Assembly: GCA_003566635.1 (NCBI GenBank)
Contig: PXCK01000186.1
Coordinates: 1 to 32,223 of the forward strand
Reading direction: 5' to 3'
Source: Balneolia bacterium
GTDB lineage: Bacteria > Bacteroidota > Rhodothermia > Balneolales > Cyclonatronaceae
Length of the DNA: 32,223 nucleotides
The position numbers and the translations under genes are program-made. Of this stretch, positions 16,007 to 26,190 are shown one piece after another (within the stretch, counting starts at the first letter, position 1; the number at the start of each line of letters is the position of its first letter). A model generated the notes under the pieces. That model was not told the origin of the DNA. It did not search any database and was given only the letters and a program-made list of their open reading frames with translations.

Positions 16007-18514
16007 TTAGAATGGTGATCCGATATTAAACAGGAATTCCCATTGGCCCGATTGTACACCGGTACCCGGTATTCCATCTAAGCGGTAACCGTAACTTAAA
16101 TCAATAAGACCAAGAATTGGTAGGAAAATTCGTGTACCAAATCCAACGGATCGTTTTACATTAAAAGGGTCAAATTCATTAAAATCACGGTAGGAATTAC
16201 CGGCTTCGAAGAACACATAGGGAATTAATTGAATTTGTTCGCTGGTTACCGCCGGAATACGTAATTCAGAAACATATTTACTGTAAATACGACCACCAAT
16301 GGCTACATTTCCATCGATAGGAGAAATAGAACCGTTCCTTCCACCCGGGAAGCCTTTTAGATCTACGTTATTTTCAAAAAATGTTTGCTGCTGTTGCAAT
16401 GCGGTACCACCAAGGAAATATCTTTGGTACTGACTTTGGTTATCATCACTAAACCAACCCAAATACCCATATTCAAAACCTGAACTGGCTACTAAACGCC
16501 CCACAATCGGAATATGTTGCGTAAACTTAACTTCACCTTGATAAAATTGTTGGAATCCTGGTAATGGGGGTGCTAATTCAAGCGTAGCTGAAAACCTTGA
16601 ACCTGATGTAGGTGAAATTGGCATGTCAGTAGAATTCCTTTCTATACCCAGCGTAGCAGATAACGTATACGCACGTCCAGGTTCAATTAAACCACGTTGC
16701 TGAATAGTATCAAATAACTGAAAACGCAGAATGGTAAATTGAGTAAAGAAGTCATCCGGCCATGTAAGTCTGCGACCTAATGAAGTGGATACGGAAAGAT
16801 TTTCAAAGCGTTCATTAGTATTTCTAAACTGCAAATAGCTGTAAGATGCATTAATACCAAAGGAGTTTGGTCGCCCAAACATCCATGGCTCCTGGAAACC
16901 AAAGTTATAACTTCTAAAGCCCGTACCTGTTAACTGCACACCCAGGCTAAGTCTTTGCCCATCCCCACTGGGGAGGGGTCTCCAAGCACTACCATCAAAG
17001 AAGTTTCTTGCTGAGAAGTTGTTGAAATTAACCCTTGCTGATAAAATCACGCCTAATTGACGACCTCCAAAACCACCGGATAATTCGAAGTTATCTGATC
17101 CGGTTGACTCATCAAGCGTATAAAAAATATCTACTGTTTTGTCCTCAAAATTGGTGTCGACATTGGGCATGATGTTTTCCGGGACGAAGTAACCCAACTG
17201 TGCAAGCTCACGAATTGATCGTTGAATAGAAGATCGACTAAAAAGTTGACCGGGCACCGTTCTGAGGTTTCTTCTCACAACATGATCGTTAGTCTTTGTA
17301 TTTCCAACAAAATCTACTCTGTTAAAACGCGCTTGCTCATCTTCTACAATAGTAAAGAAAATATCGAGAGAATCACCTTCAACAACGCGAATGTCTTCCT
17401 CTATCTGGAAGAATACATATCCTGTATTGTAGTAGCGTGAAAAAATATCTGTTTCTCTTCTGTTTTGCTGAACATTTGACATAAAACGCTCTTCGTCAAA
17501 AACATCACCTTTCTCAAAATCTAAAGATTCTAAAAGTTGTTCTTCGGTAAAAACGGTATTTCCTTCGAATTCAATATTTCTAACAAAATACTGAGGACCT
17601 TCTTCAATTCGCATAAATACACCAATACCTTCGCGTCGGTTACTGTGCTGATACACAAAAACTGAATCTTCAACAATTCTTATATCCCGAAATCCATTAC
17701 TTCTATAGAAGTTTAAGAGATTTTCTTGAGCCTCTTCAAAACTATCCCTGTCAAATGTCTGCCTCGTTAGCGATCTCCAAAGGTTTGTACGTTTAATTTC
17801 ACGTAAGCTCCTGCGCAAACGTCTATCAGAAAAGGATTCATTGCCCTCGAAAGTAATATCTCTGATTTGAATACGCTGTCCCCGATCAACCCGAAACTCA
17901 AGTGAAACCCTGTTTCTTAGTTCGTCACGATCAACTTCTACAATTTCAACTTCGGTATTTCGGTAGCCCCTTTCTTCGAAATATCTCTTGATGATATTTA
18001 TTGATTGATTTCTTGCAGATTCAGTTACTACAAATCCGGATGGAAGCGGGAGCTTTTCCCGAAGATCACGTCGCTGTGAACGTCTTGGACCTACAATATC
18101 AAACCTTTCGAGACGAGGCTCTTCAACCACCCTAATCTCTAAATCAATTTCTGTTGATGTACGATTTACCTGTACTACCTTTACATCAGAAAACAAACCG
18201 GTATTAAATAAACGACGAATTGCTTGCCCGATAGCTTCTCCGGGCACTAAAATCGTTTCACCAATTGTAAGACCGGAAGTAGCGATTATAAATGCCGGGC
18301 TTCTGGTTTCCAACCCTACTACCTCAATACTATTAATGCGCAATTCCTGAGGAGTCTGTTGTGTTGGGTTTGGGGTAACCTGTGAATAAGATGTTTGAAC
18401 CGAAAGGACAGAAAGTAATCCAATAACCAGAAAAAGGCTTAAAATTGAATAGTTGCTTTTGAAAATCACTTGATAAATGTTGTTGGAATGTTTGTGAGTA
18501 CTACTCTTGAGCAT
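16007..18514 (-). CDS. bamA: Outer membrane protein assembly factor BamA (POTRA repeats plus beta-barrel)
   Basis: 835 aa; POTRA-type repeats (RINSIEVVGLETRSPAFI..., IQIRDITFEGNESFSDRRLRRSL, YFVRNIEFEGNTVFTEEQL, FNRVDFVGNTKTNDHVVRRNLRTVPGQLF), C-terminal barrel GFGTRIFLPILGLIDLSYGYRLD. Confidence 0.95.
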   Translation of the reverse strand: MLKSSTHKHSNNIYQVIFKSNYSILSLFLVIGLLSVLSVQTSYSQVTPNPTQQTPQELRINSIEVVGLETRSPAFIIATSGLTIGETILVPGEAIGQAIRRLFNTGLFSDVKVVQVNRTSTEIDLEIRVVEEPRLERFDIVGPRRSQRRDLREKLPLPSGFVVTESARNQSINIIKRYFEERGYRNTEVEIVEVDRDELRNRVSLEFRVDRGQRIQIRDITFEGNESFSDRRLRRSLREIKRTNLWRSLTRQTFDRDSFEEAQENLLNFYRSNGFRDIRIVEDSVFVYQHSNRREGIGVFMRIEEGPQYFVRNIEFEGNTVFTEEQLLESLDFEKGDVFDEERFMSNVQQNRRETDIFSRYYNTGYVFFQIEEDIRVVEGDSLDIFFTIVEDEQARFNRVDFVGNTKTNDHVVRRNLRTVPGQLFSRSSIQRSIRELAQLGYFVPENIMPNVDTNFEDKTVDIFYTLDESTGSDNFELSGGFGGRQLGVILSARVNFNNFSARNFFDGSAWRPLPSGDGQRLSLGVQLTGTGFRSYNFGFQEPWMFGRPNSFGINASYSYLQFRNTNERFENLSVSTSLGRRLTWPDDFFTQFTILRFQLFDTIQQRGLIEPGRAYTLSATLGIERNSTDMPISPTSGSRFSATLELAPPLPGFQQFYQGEVKFTQHIPIVGRLVASSGFEYGYLGWFSDDNQSQYQRYFLGGTALQQQQTFFENNVDLKGFPGGRNGSISPIDGNVAIGGRIYSKYVSELRIPAVTSEQIQLIPYVFFEAGNSYRDFNEFDPFNVKRSVGFGTRIFLPILGLIDLSYGYRLDGIPGTGVQSGQWEFLFNIGSPF

Positions 18515-18538
18515 TGAAGGTTTTTTATTTCATGAAGC

Positions 18539-19360
18539 TTAAACGGTAATCTCGGCTTTTTCTTTTGCTTCTTTGTAAATTTGTTCTGATATCATGCCGT
18601 AACGTCTTTCTCTTGTTTGATATGCTTCTATTGCAGTGTATAAGTCATTACGACGGAACTCAGGCCAGTATTTAGAGCATATAAACATTTCTGTATAGGC
18701 CGATTGCCACAATAAAAAGTTACTAATACGGTATTCTCCACCGGTACGAATTAATAAATCGGGATCAGGCATTTCTGAAGTCGAGAGATAAGATGTTATT
18801 AACTCTTCATTTACTTCTTCGGGAATAATATCACCGGACTTTATTTTGTCAGATATTTTTTTCATGGCACGTGTTAAATCCCACCTGCCTGAATAGCTAA
18901 GTGCCAAATTAACAACCATACGTTCGTTATAGGCAGTTAAATCCATAGCTTCAATTAGCTCCTTATAACAAACGGAAGGTAATCGGTCTATCTGACCAAT
19001 GGCATTAAGGCGAATATCATTATCATTCAGTTTCTTGGTTTCTTTGCGCAAAGATTGAATTAACAATTTCATAAGTGCGCTAATTTCTGCTTTGGGTCTT
19101 TTCCAATTTTCAGTTGAAAAAGCATAAAGCGTAAGGTACTCAACGCCTAACTGTGCACACGACTCAATGGTATCCCTAACAGAATCTACACCTGCTTTAT
19201 GACCCTGAATCCTAACTTTACCTTTATTTTTAGCCCAGCGACCATTACCATCCATTATAATGGCTACATGTTTTGGAATTTGTCCTCTTTCCTTAAGTAA
19301 GGATTGTTTGAGAACATCTTCCTTGGTCTGCTTTTTGTTGTTGAGTTCTATTTTTTCCAA
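18539..19360 (-). CDS. uppS: Isoprenyl transferase / undecaprenyl diphosphate synthase
   Basis: 273 aa; PKHVAIIMDGNGRWAKNKGKVRIQGHKAGVDSVRD, TLYAFSTENWKRP, DPDLLIRTGGEYRISNFLLWQSAYTEM. Confidence 0.96.
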   Translation of the reverse strand: MEKIELNNKKQTKEDVLKQSLLKERGQIPKHVAIIMDGNGRWAKNKGKVRIQGHKAGVDSVRDTIESCAQLGVEYLTLYAFSTENWKRPKAEISALMKLLIQSLRKETKKLNDNDIRLNAIGQIDRLPSVCYKELIEAMDLTAYNERMVVNLALSYSGRWDLTRAMKKISDKIKSGDIIPEEVNEELITSYLSTSEMPDPDLLIRTGGEYRISNFLLWQSAYTEMFICSKYWPEFRRNDLYTAIEAYQTRERRYGMISEQIYKEAKEKAEITV

Positions 19361-19429
19361 AATGAATGAATATAATTCTTTACAGAACAGCTAAAATACA
19401 AAATATCTTACTGTTGTACCACCATTGAA

Positions 19430-19903
19430 CTATTTCTTTATTTGGTTCAATACAGAAAGCATATCAATAGCTGTAATAGCAGCTTCTTCCCCTTTATTCC
19501 CAGCTTTAGTGCCTGCCCGCTCAATTGCTTGTTCAATAGTTTCTGTGGTTAAGACTCCAAAAATTACAGGTTTTCCTGTTTTTAGGTTAGCTTGTAAAAT
19601 TCCGGTATTAGCGGCACCTGCAACATAATCAAAGTGAGCAGTAGCTCCACGAATTACTAACCCTATGGCTATAACGGCATCAATATCATCTCTTTCGGCT
19701 AAGGTTTGACATACTAAAGGAAGTTCATACGAACCGGGACAATGTACAACTGTAATGGCTTCCTCTTTGTAACCGTGTCGCCTAAGCGTTTCTAATGCTC
19801 CTTGTAGTAATTTCTCAGTAATGAAGCTATTCCAGCGGGAAACTACAATCCCGATATTACCTGATGCTTCGTTAAGTTTTCCTTCAATAACATTAATTGC
19901 CAT
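19430..19903 (-). CDS. ribH: 6,7-dimethyl-8-ribityllumazine synthase
   Basis: 157 aa; GIVVSRWNSFITEKLLQGALETL, HCPGSYELPLVCQTLAE, GLVIRGATAHFDYVA, PVIFGVLTTETIEQAIERAG. Confidence 0.96.
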   Translation of the reverse strand: MAINVIEGKLNEASGNIGIVVSRWNSFITEKLLQGALETLRRHGYKEEAITVVHCPGSYELPLVCQTLAERDDIDAVIAIGLVIRGATAHFDYVAGAANTGILQANLKTGKPVIFGVLTTETIEQAIERAGTKAGNKGEEAAITAIDMLSVLNQIKK

Positions 19904-19905
19904 AA

Positions 19906-20748
19906 CTAAATTGTTAACTCATTAGAATTTTTGTGGCACGCCTGTTTCAAGACATGTACGTTATCATAATCTATCGAAACTGTACCAAGAGTTGTAAGTT
20001 CTGATTTTTTAAACCCGTGAAAATCACTTCCTCCTGTTTTTAGCAAACCCCGCTCATCGCATAAAGTTGCATATTTTTGTTGCAGATTATAAGGGTGACT
20101 TGGGTGAATACACTCAAACCCATCTAATCCACAATCTATAAGATACTGAATATCCTGGTCACTGTAATAAGAAGCTGGATGTGCCAAAACAGCAACACCA
20201 CCAGCATTGTGGATTATATCTATAGTTTCTTTTACAGGCTTATAGTCGGCTTTAAAATATGCAGGCAGATCATTTCCAAGCCACTTATTAAAAACTTGCT
20301 GTGTATGAGAAGCATAGCCTTTTTTAACGAGTACTTTTGCAATATGATTTCTACTAATATTCCAGGTTCCGCTTTCTGCTATAACATCATTAATATCGAG
20401 ATCATACCCCATGTTACTAAGCTTGGATATCATTTTTTCTGCTCTGTTGACCCGTAACTTTTTCTGTTTTTGGGCAAAACTGGTAATTGACTCATCTTCG
20501 GTATTAAAACCGTAAGCTAACACATGTATTTCCCGACCCTCAAAATCACAAGTACATTCCATTCCACTTATAATTTCAATTTGTGAGTCGGTTGCAAGTT
20601 TAGCTTTCGCATAACCAGCAAATGTATCATGATCGGTAATTGCCAAAGCCGATAATCCTCTTTCAACTGCCATTTTCACAACCTCTTCAGGAGAATATTT
20701 CCCATCTGATTCGGTTGTATGGACATGAAGATCGGCTTTTTTTCGCAT
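19906..20748 (-). CDS. PHP-domain phosphoesterase (YciV/RNase AM-like)
   Basis: 280 aa; ADLHVHTTESDGKYSPEEVV, LAITDHDTFAG, AVLAHPASYY, TGGSDFHG. Confidence 0.88.
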   Translation of the reverse strand: MRKKADLHVHTTESDGKYSPEEVVKMAVERGLSALAITDHDTFAGYAKAKLATDSQIEIISGMECTCDFEGREIHVLAYGFNTEDESITSFAQKQKKLRVNRAEKMISKLSNMGYDLDINDVIAESGTWNISRNHIAKVLVKKGYASHTQQVFNKWLGNDLPAYFKADYKPVKETIDIIHNAGGVAVLAHPASYYSDQDIQYLIDCGLDGFECIHPSHPYNLQQKYATLCDERGLLKTGGSDFHGFKKSELTTLGTVSIDYDNVHVLKQACHKNSNELTI

Positions 20749-22376
20749 TATTGATGTCCCAAAATGGATTGGTACTCATCTTGGTTCTTCAACACTTCTT
20801 TTGCACGAATCAATAGATCATCATTCATTAAACTATAAACGGTTGTAGCCTCAGACCCTTCAAAGCGCGTAGTAAGTTCTAAATAAATTTCTCTTATTAT
20901 TTGATGCTTACTCCGCATCATGTCACGTTGTTTCTCTGCCTCAATACCGGATCTAACATCATTTAGCTGACTTAGTATTGATTCCTGATCTTCAAACTCA
21001 GAATCAATTTGTGTGATTAATGCTTCTAATGACCGTTCAGAACGAGTGGTGTAGGTGAAATCATTGTTCTCCAAGTAGCTCACGAATTCCTGAAATATTA
21101 TCTCTGAATCATCCATAGATGGCATTTCATCATTACGTGAAACAAATTCATTTGCGAAGAAGAAATAATGATTACCTCTTAATAAGGCTGTTTCCAAAAC
21201 GCTTGGCACACCATTTGTAATTTCAACATCGGGTCTGATTCCTGTTAACTGATAAACCGTACGACCATTACGAGTTTGAAACTCTTCAGGATCGTCTTCA
21301 TTTATACCACTTTCTAAATAATCTACCGATTGTATGAGCCTTCCACTTGGAATAAAATACTTTGATGTAGTTATCTTTAATGATAAGTTGTAAGAAAGTG
21401 GGCGAATAACTTGCACCAAGCCTTTTCCAAAACTTGTATCACCCATAATAACAGCTCTATCATAATCTTGAAGCGCACCGGCTACAATTTCAGAGGAGCT
21501 TGCACTTCCACCATTTTGAAGTACAACAACCGGTCGGTCATTGAAATTATAAGGGTTTTCAGTCCTGAATGTTTGTCGGGTTCCGGGTGCTTTGCCACGG
21601 GTTGAAACAACATCCATATTCTCGGGCAGGAAATTATCTAAGGTCGTAACTGCCTCATTCAGTAAACCACCAGGGTTATTACGTAAATCTAAAACCAGCC
21701 CTTGTAGATTACCTTTTTCCTCAAGACTTTCAATAGCTTCGCGAATATCGTTTCCGGCATTATTGGCAAAACGAGTTAGATGAATGTACCCTAACGTTTC
21801 TTCTTCGTCTATAAAACCGTAATAACTAATGTTTTTGATTTCAATTCGCTCTCGCTCAAGTTCAAACTCCAGCTCTTCATCTATGCCGGTTCTTCTAATT
21901 ACTAATTGAACCTTTGTTCCCGGTTCGCCACGAAATTGGATGTTCAGATCTTCGGTAGTCATCTCGGATGCCATAATTCCATTCACTGATACGATTACAT
22001 CCCCGGCTCTAACCCCATTCCTTTGTGCTGAATAACCGTCGATTGGAGCAATTACAACAAGCTCCCCGCCTCTTGCCCCTGCTTCAATTCCGACCCCGGC
22101 ATAACTTCCGGTTGTCAACATATCTATGTCTTGTGTATCAGCTTCATCAATCAAAACAGTGTAGGGGTCGAGTTCTTCTAACATAGATACGATGCCTCTG
22201 CGTATGACCCTTTCAGGATCAACATCAACTACATAAAGTTCATTGACTTCGTTGATGATTTCACTAAAGGTGGTGAAGTTTTTTCGGATTTGAAAAAAAG
22301 GATCACTAGACGAAACAAACCCAATTAGTACAATTGTACTAATTAGAAGCGTGATGAGAATAATTTTTGATTTCAT
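20748..22376 (-). CDS. S41 family C-terminal processing peptidase with PDZ domain
   Basis: 542 aa; YAGVGIEAGARGGELVVIAPIDGYSAQRNGVRAGDVIVSVNG (PDZ), LVLDLRNNPGGLLNEAV, VVLQNGGSASSSEIVAGALQDYDRAVIMGDTSFGKG. Confidence 0.95.
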   Translation of the reverse strand: MKSKIILITLLISTIVLIGFVSSSDPFFQIRKNFTTFSEIINEVNELYVVDVDPERVIRRGIVSMLEELDPYTVLIDEADTQDIDMLTTGSYAGVGIEAGARGGELVVIAPIDGYSAQRNGVRAGDVIVSVNGIMASEMTTEDLNIQFRGEPGTKVQLVIRRTGIDEELEFELERERIEIKNISYYGFIDEEETLGYIHLTRFANNAGNDIREAIESLEEKGNLQGLVLDLRNNPGGLLNEAVTTLDNFLPENMDVVSTRGKAPGTRQTFRTENPYNFNDRPVVVLQNGGSASSSEIVAGALQDYDRAVIMGDTSFGKGLVQVIRPLSYNLSLKITTSKYFIPSGRLIQSVDYLESGINEDDPEEFQTRNGRTVYQLTGIRPDVEITNGVPSVLETALLRGNHYFFFANEFVSRNDEMPSMDDSEIIFQEFVSYLENNDFTYTTRSERSLEALITQIDSEFEDQESILSQLNDVRSGIEAEKQRDMMRSKHQIIREIYLELTTRFEGSEATTVYSLMNDDLLIRAKEVLKNQDEYQSILGHQ

Positions 22377-22390
22377 GTACTGCGGTTTTT

Positions 22391-24379
22391 TTATTGACCG
22401 ACAGGAATTTGAAGTTGTTGTCCTATACGAATATTTGAACTCGACAAATTGTTCTGTCGCATAATTGCATTTACGCTTGTATTATTTGCCCTGGCAATAT
22501 TATGGAGATTATCACCACGCCTAACAGTATAATTTATAACCTGCCCTGATGCTGCAATTTGATTTGTTGGGATACCGTTTCGGTTTCTTTCACGCATCAT
22601 TGCTTGCTTCTGGGTTCTGTTCATATCGTTAACAGCAAGGAAATAATCTCGTTGATTAGCAGGAACATGTACCGTTAACCGCTGACCAACACGAATATTG
22701 TTTCCAATATTATTCCATGAGCGAACATTTGCAGCGCTGGTTCCATACCACTCGGCAATGTGACCTACAGTATCTCCTGATTTTACAGTATAATTAAGTG
22801 TTGCCATTCCGGAGGGAGCAGGAGCAGCTGAAACGGTTGATCTGCCCGCACTAGCAGACAAGGTTCTTGCCTGACGAGCATTTGATGGATTATCAGGAGA
22901 GATAGCAACATTACTTCCACCGGGTACCGGTATAATAATTTCCTGGCCCGGATGAATTAGAGAACTTAGGTTATCATTAGCGCTGTAAAGCCCCCTAACG
23001 GTTACTCCATAACGATTTGCAATAGCACCAAGCGTTTCGCCCCTGCTTACGGTATGAACAACAAGCGTTTGTCGTAAACTTTCAGGCATGTTTTCATAAG
23101 CAGCAAGGAATTTATCTCTGCTTCCTTTTGGAATTTTCAAAGGGTAAGGACGTGGTCCGGGCGGGGTTGCAAATCGAAGTAACTCGGGATTCAAACTTCT
23201 AAGCTCTTGCGTAGTAATACCGGCAAACTCTGCCAATACACTTAACTCAATAGAACCGGTTACTTCGGCAACATCATATTCGTATACATCTCCCGGTACC
23301 GGTCTTTCGAAACCAAAATCTTCAGGATTTAATGCGATTAATGTTGCGGCAATATAACTTGGGACATATCCGCGTGTTTCACGAGGCAAGTGCGGGAAAA
23401 TAGTCCAATAGTCTCTGGAACCACCTGATAAGTTAATGGCCCTGCGGATAGAACGTGTACTGGCGTTATAATCTGCAAGAACCATATGCCAATCACCCCA
23501 AACTTCGTATAAATCGCGTAAGTGACGGGCTGCTGCACGAGTAGCTTTTTCAGGGTCACGTCTTTCGTCAATCCACCAGTTTACTTCCAAACCATAAGCT
23601 GCACCTGTTGCGTAAATAAACTGCCATAGTCCAACGGCTCGCATATGGCTTCTTGCCGTAGGTATTAAACCACTTTCAATCATGGAAAGGTGAATGAGTT
23701 CCTGAGGCACGCCCACTTCATCGAAAATACGGCGCATCATTGGGAAGTAGTAGGTAGAACGGTTTAGCCAATTGCGCATAACCTGAGGACGGCGTTCAGT
23801 TAAGAAGTGGATTTGATTGTTTACTTGCCTGTTAATAATAAGTGGAACATCAAACCTGTCTTCATCAAAACTTGCAGGCATTGCGAAATAGCTACCGTCA
23901 AACCATTCATCAACAGCAAAGAGTTCATCTCTAAAGTCAAAAACATCACCTTCAACTACGTTTACAGGTCCACTTATGCCGTAAAACTCATGATATTCTG
24001 CCATAACAGAACGGTACATCTCGTTAAAACGGCGGCTAGATTGAACATCAGGATAATCTTCAATCAAAAGTTGTGTTTTTTCTAACGCGGTTGTGAGAGC
24101 ATCTTCGGCTTCAACCAAATCGTCGTTAATTTGTGCCTGAATAGACGCTAAGGTGTATTGCTTTATCTCGGCAATTCTGGACAAAACTGTTTTATCTATG
24201 GCATCCAGCTGAACAGGAGTACGCTCGGTATACCGTACACTTTGTTCTCTATCAATCGGATTTTCAAACCTTAGCTCAACTCTTGGTGGTGGTACATCAG
24301 GAATTTTTTGTTGTTGAGCAAAAGTTGCGGTAATAGCAAAACCACTACAAAGCAGTGTGGCAGCAATTTTTTTTATCAT
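22391..24379 (-). CDS. Membrane-bound lytic murein transglycosylase D-like protein with LysM repeats
   Basis: Likely start MIKKIAATLLCSGFAITATFAQ (codon 16 of the track ORF). GVPQELIHLSMIESGLIPTARSHMRAVGLWQFIYATGAAYGLEVNWWIDERRDPEKATRAAARHL SLT domain; three C-terminal LysM segments. Confidence 0.93.
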   Translation of the reverse strand: MIKKIAATLLCSGFAITATFAQQQKIPDVPPPRVELRFENPIDREQSVRYTERTPVQLDAIDKTVLSRIAEIKQYTLASIQAQINDDLVEAEDALTTALEKTQLLIEDYPDVQSSRRFNEMYRSVMAEYHEFYGISGPVNVVEGDVFDFRDELFAVDEWFDGSYFAMPASFDEDRFDVPLIINRQVNNQIHFLTERRPQVMRNWLNRSTYYFPMMRRIFDEVGVPQELIHLSMIESGLIPTARSHMRAVGLWQFIYATGAAYGLEVNWWIDERRDPEKATRAAARHLRDLYEVWGDWHMVLADYNASTRSIRRAINLSGGSRDYWTIFPHLPRETRGYVPSYIAATLIALNPEDFGFERPVPGDVYEYDVAEVTGSIELSVLAEFAGITTQELRSLNPELLRFATPPGPRPYPLKIPKGSRDKFLAAYENMPESLRQTLVVHTVSRGETLGAIANRYGVTVRGLYSANDNLSSLIHPGQEIIIPVPGGSNVAISPDNPSNARQARTLSASAGRSTVSAAPAPSGMATLNYTVKSGDTVGHIAEWYGTSAANVRSWNNIGNNIRVGQRLTVHVPANQRDYFLAVNDMNRTQKQAMMRERNRNGIPTNQIAASGQVINYTVRRGDNLHNIARANNTSVNAIMRQNNLSSSNIRIGQQLQIPVGQ

Positions 24380-24520
24380 TACAATTGATGAAGTTTGTGT
24401 GAAATTTATAAAGTCTTTAATCAAATAATATAAGCATTCGATTGCATTTTTTTATCGATTTTCGACATAATAACAGATATATTTTGAGTTAAACGCTAAC
24501 AGTGCTTATTTCTTGTTTGC

Positions 24521-26182
24521 TTAAATATCTGAAGTCCAGCCCTGTACAATTGGTAACCTTCTGCCATAGCCAAAAGCTTTGTTAGAAATTCTTAACCCCG
24601 GGGCAGCTTGTCTCCTTTTGTATTCATTTAAATCAACTAACCTTACGACTCGCTTAACGATTTCTTCATTTCCGACTTCTCTTACAATTGATGGTAAATC
24701 TGCTTGGTTTTCGATGTATAGTTTGAGGATTTTATCCAGCAGCGGGTAATCCGGTAAAGAATCGGAGTCTTTTTGGTTTGGTCTGAGTTCTGCACTTGGT
24801 GGTTTTGTGATTGTATTTTCCGGAATAATTTCCCTGCTATAGTAGGTGTCGTTTAGCCATCTGCTAAGTGCAAAAACGTCGGTTTTATACACATCCGACA
24901 AAATAGACAAACCACCGGCCATATCACCATATAAAGTGCAATATCCTACAGCCATTTCGGATTTATTACCTGTATTTAGAACTATATGACCAAACTTATT
25001 TGACAAAGCCATCAATAAAACACCCCGTGCCCTGCTCTGAATATTTTCTTCAGCAATATTGAAATTCGTATCCTTAAAAAATGGGTCAAGCTGATTTAAA
25101 AAGGCATCATATAAAGACTTAATTGAAATTGTATGCATATTCAAACCTAGATTATCAGCTAATCTAAGTGAATCTTCTACACTTCCTCCTGAAGAGAATT
25201 CTGAAGGCATGGTTACACCATATACATTTTTTGCGCCAAGAGCTTCGCAAGCAATGGTTGCGGTTAGGGCAGAATCTATCCCACCACTAAGGCCAACCAA
25301 AACCGTTTTTGCAATCTTTGTTTTATTGAGATAATCATTCAAACCGGTTACCAAAGCTTTAAAAATTCGCTCCTCCCTACCAGGTATGGTTGCATTCTGA
25401 ATACCGGTCAGATTGCCATTTACAAACTCTGCATCAGCTAAACACTCTTTAAATATTTCTATTCTTGATGTTGGTATACCATCCGGATTTACACACATAG
25501 AATCACCATCAAAAATAACCTCGGTATTTGCACCAGTTTGATTTACGTAAACAATTGGCAACTTCAATGCTTTTGCATGGTTCTGGAGCATTTGCAAACG
25601 CAACTCCGGTTTTGCTACCGTAAAAGGCGATGCAGAAATATTGAACAAGATTTCGCAACCTCTATTTTTCAATTCCTCTGCCGGAGAAATATCATATTTA
25701 TGATAGATGACCTCGTTTTCGTTATTCCAAATATCCTCACAAATCGTAATCCCGGTTTTTACTCCACATATTTCTACGACTTTGAACTCTTTGTTAGGTT
25801 CGAAGTAACGGAACTCGTCGAATACGTCATAGGTCGGCAACAATGTTTTATGGATGATATCTACAATGCCGCCACCCTTAGCAATTATTGCAGAATTGCA
25901 GATAGGCCTTCCTACACCGGATTTATTTTCAGTTGGTGCGCCAAAAATTATGGTTGACTTTCCGGTTGCTGAAATTATTTTTTCAGTAAAACGATATACT
26001 GATTCAAGAAAATCTTTACGTTCTAACAAATCCATTGGAGGATATCCGCAAATACTCAACTCAGGAAAGACTACTACATCTATGCCATCATTTTCTGCAT
26101 TATTGTAGTATGAAAGAATCTTTTTAGTATTTCCTTCAATATCACCAACTATAGGGTTTAGCTGAACGAGCCGTATTTTCAT
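24521..26182 (-). CDS. nadE: NAD+ synthetase, glutamine-hydrolysing (N-terminal nitrilase-like domain)
   Basis: 553 aa; MKIRLVQLNPIVGDIEGN, VFPELSICGYPPMDLLER, VLVGLSGGIDSALTATIACEALG. Confidence 0.96.
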   Translation of the reverse strand: MKIRLVQLNPIVGDIEGNTKKILSYYNNAENDGIDVVVFPELSICGYPPMDLLERKDFLESVYRFTEKIISATGKSTIIFGAPTENKSGVGRPICNSAIIAKGGGIVDIIHKTLLPTYDVFDEFRYFEPNKEFKVVEICGVKTGITICEDIWNNENEVIYHKYDISPAEELKNRGCEILFNISASPFTVAKPELRLQMLQNHAKALKLPIVYVNQTGANTEVIFDGDSMCVNPDGIPTSRIEIFKECLADAEFVNGNLTGIQNATIPGREERIFKALVTGLNDYLNKTKIAKTVLVGLSGGIDSALTATIACEALGAKNVYGVTMPSEFSSGGSVEDSLRLADNLGLNMHTISIKSLYDAFLNQLDPFFKDTNFNIAEENIQSRARGVLLMALSNKFGHIVLNTGNKSEMAVGYCTLYGDMAGGLSILSDVYKTDVFALSRWLNDTYYSREIIPENTITKPPSAELRPNQKDSDSLPDYPLLDKILKLYIENQADLPSIVREVGNEEIVKRVVRLVDLNEYKRRQAAPGLRISNKAFGYGRRLPIVQGWTSDI

Positions 26183-26190
26183 GTTATAAC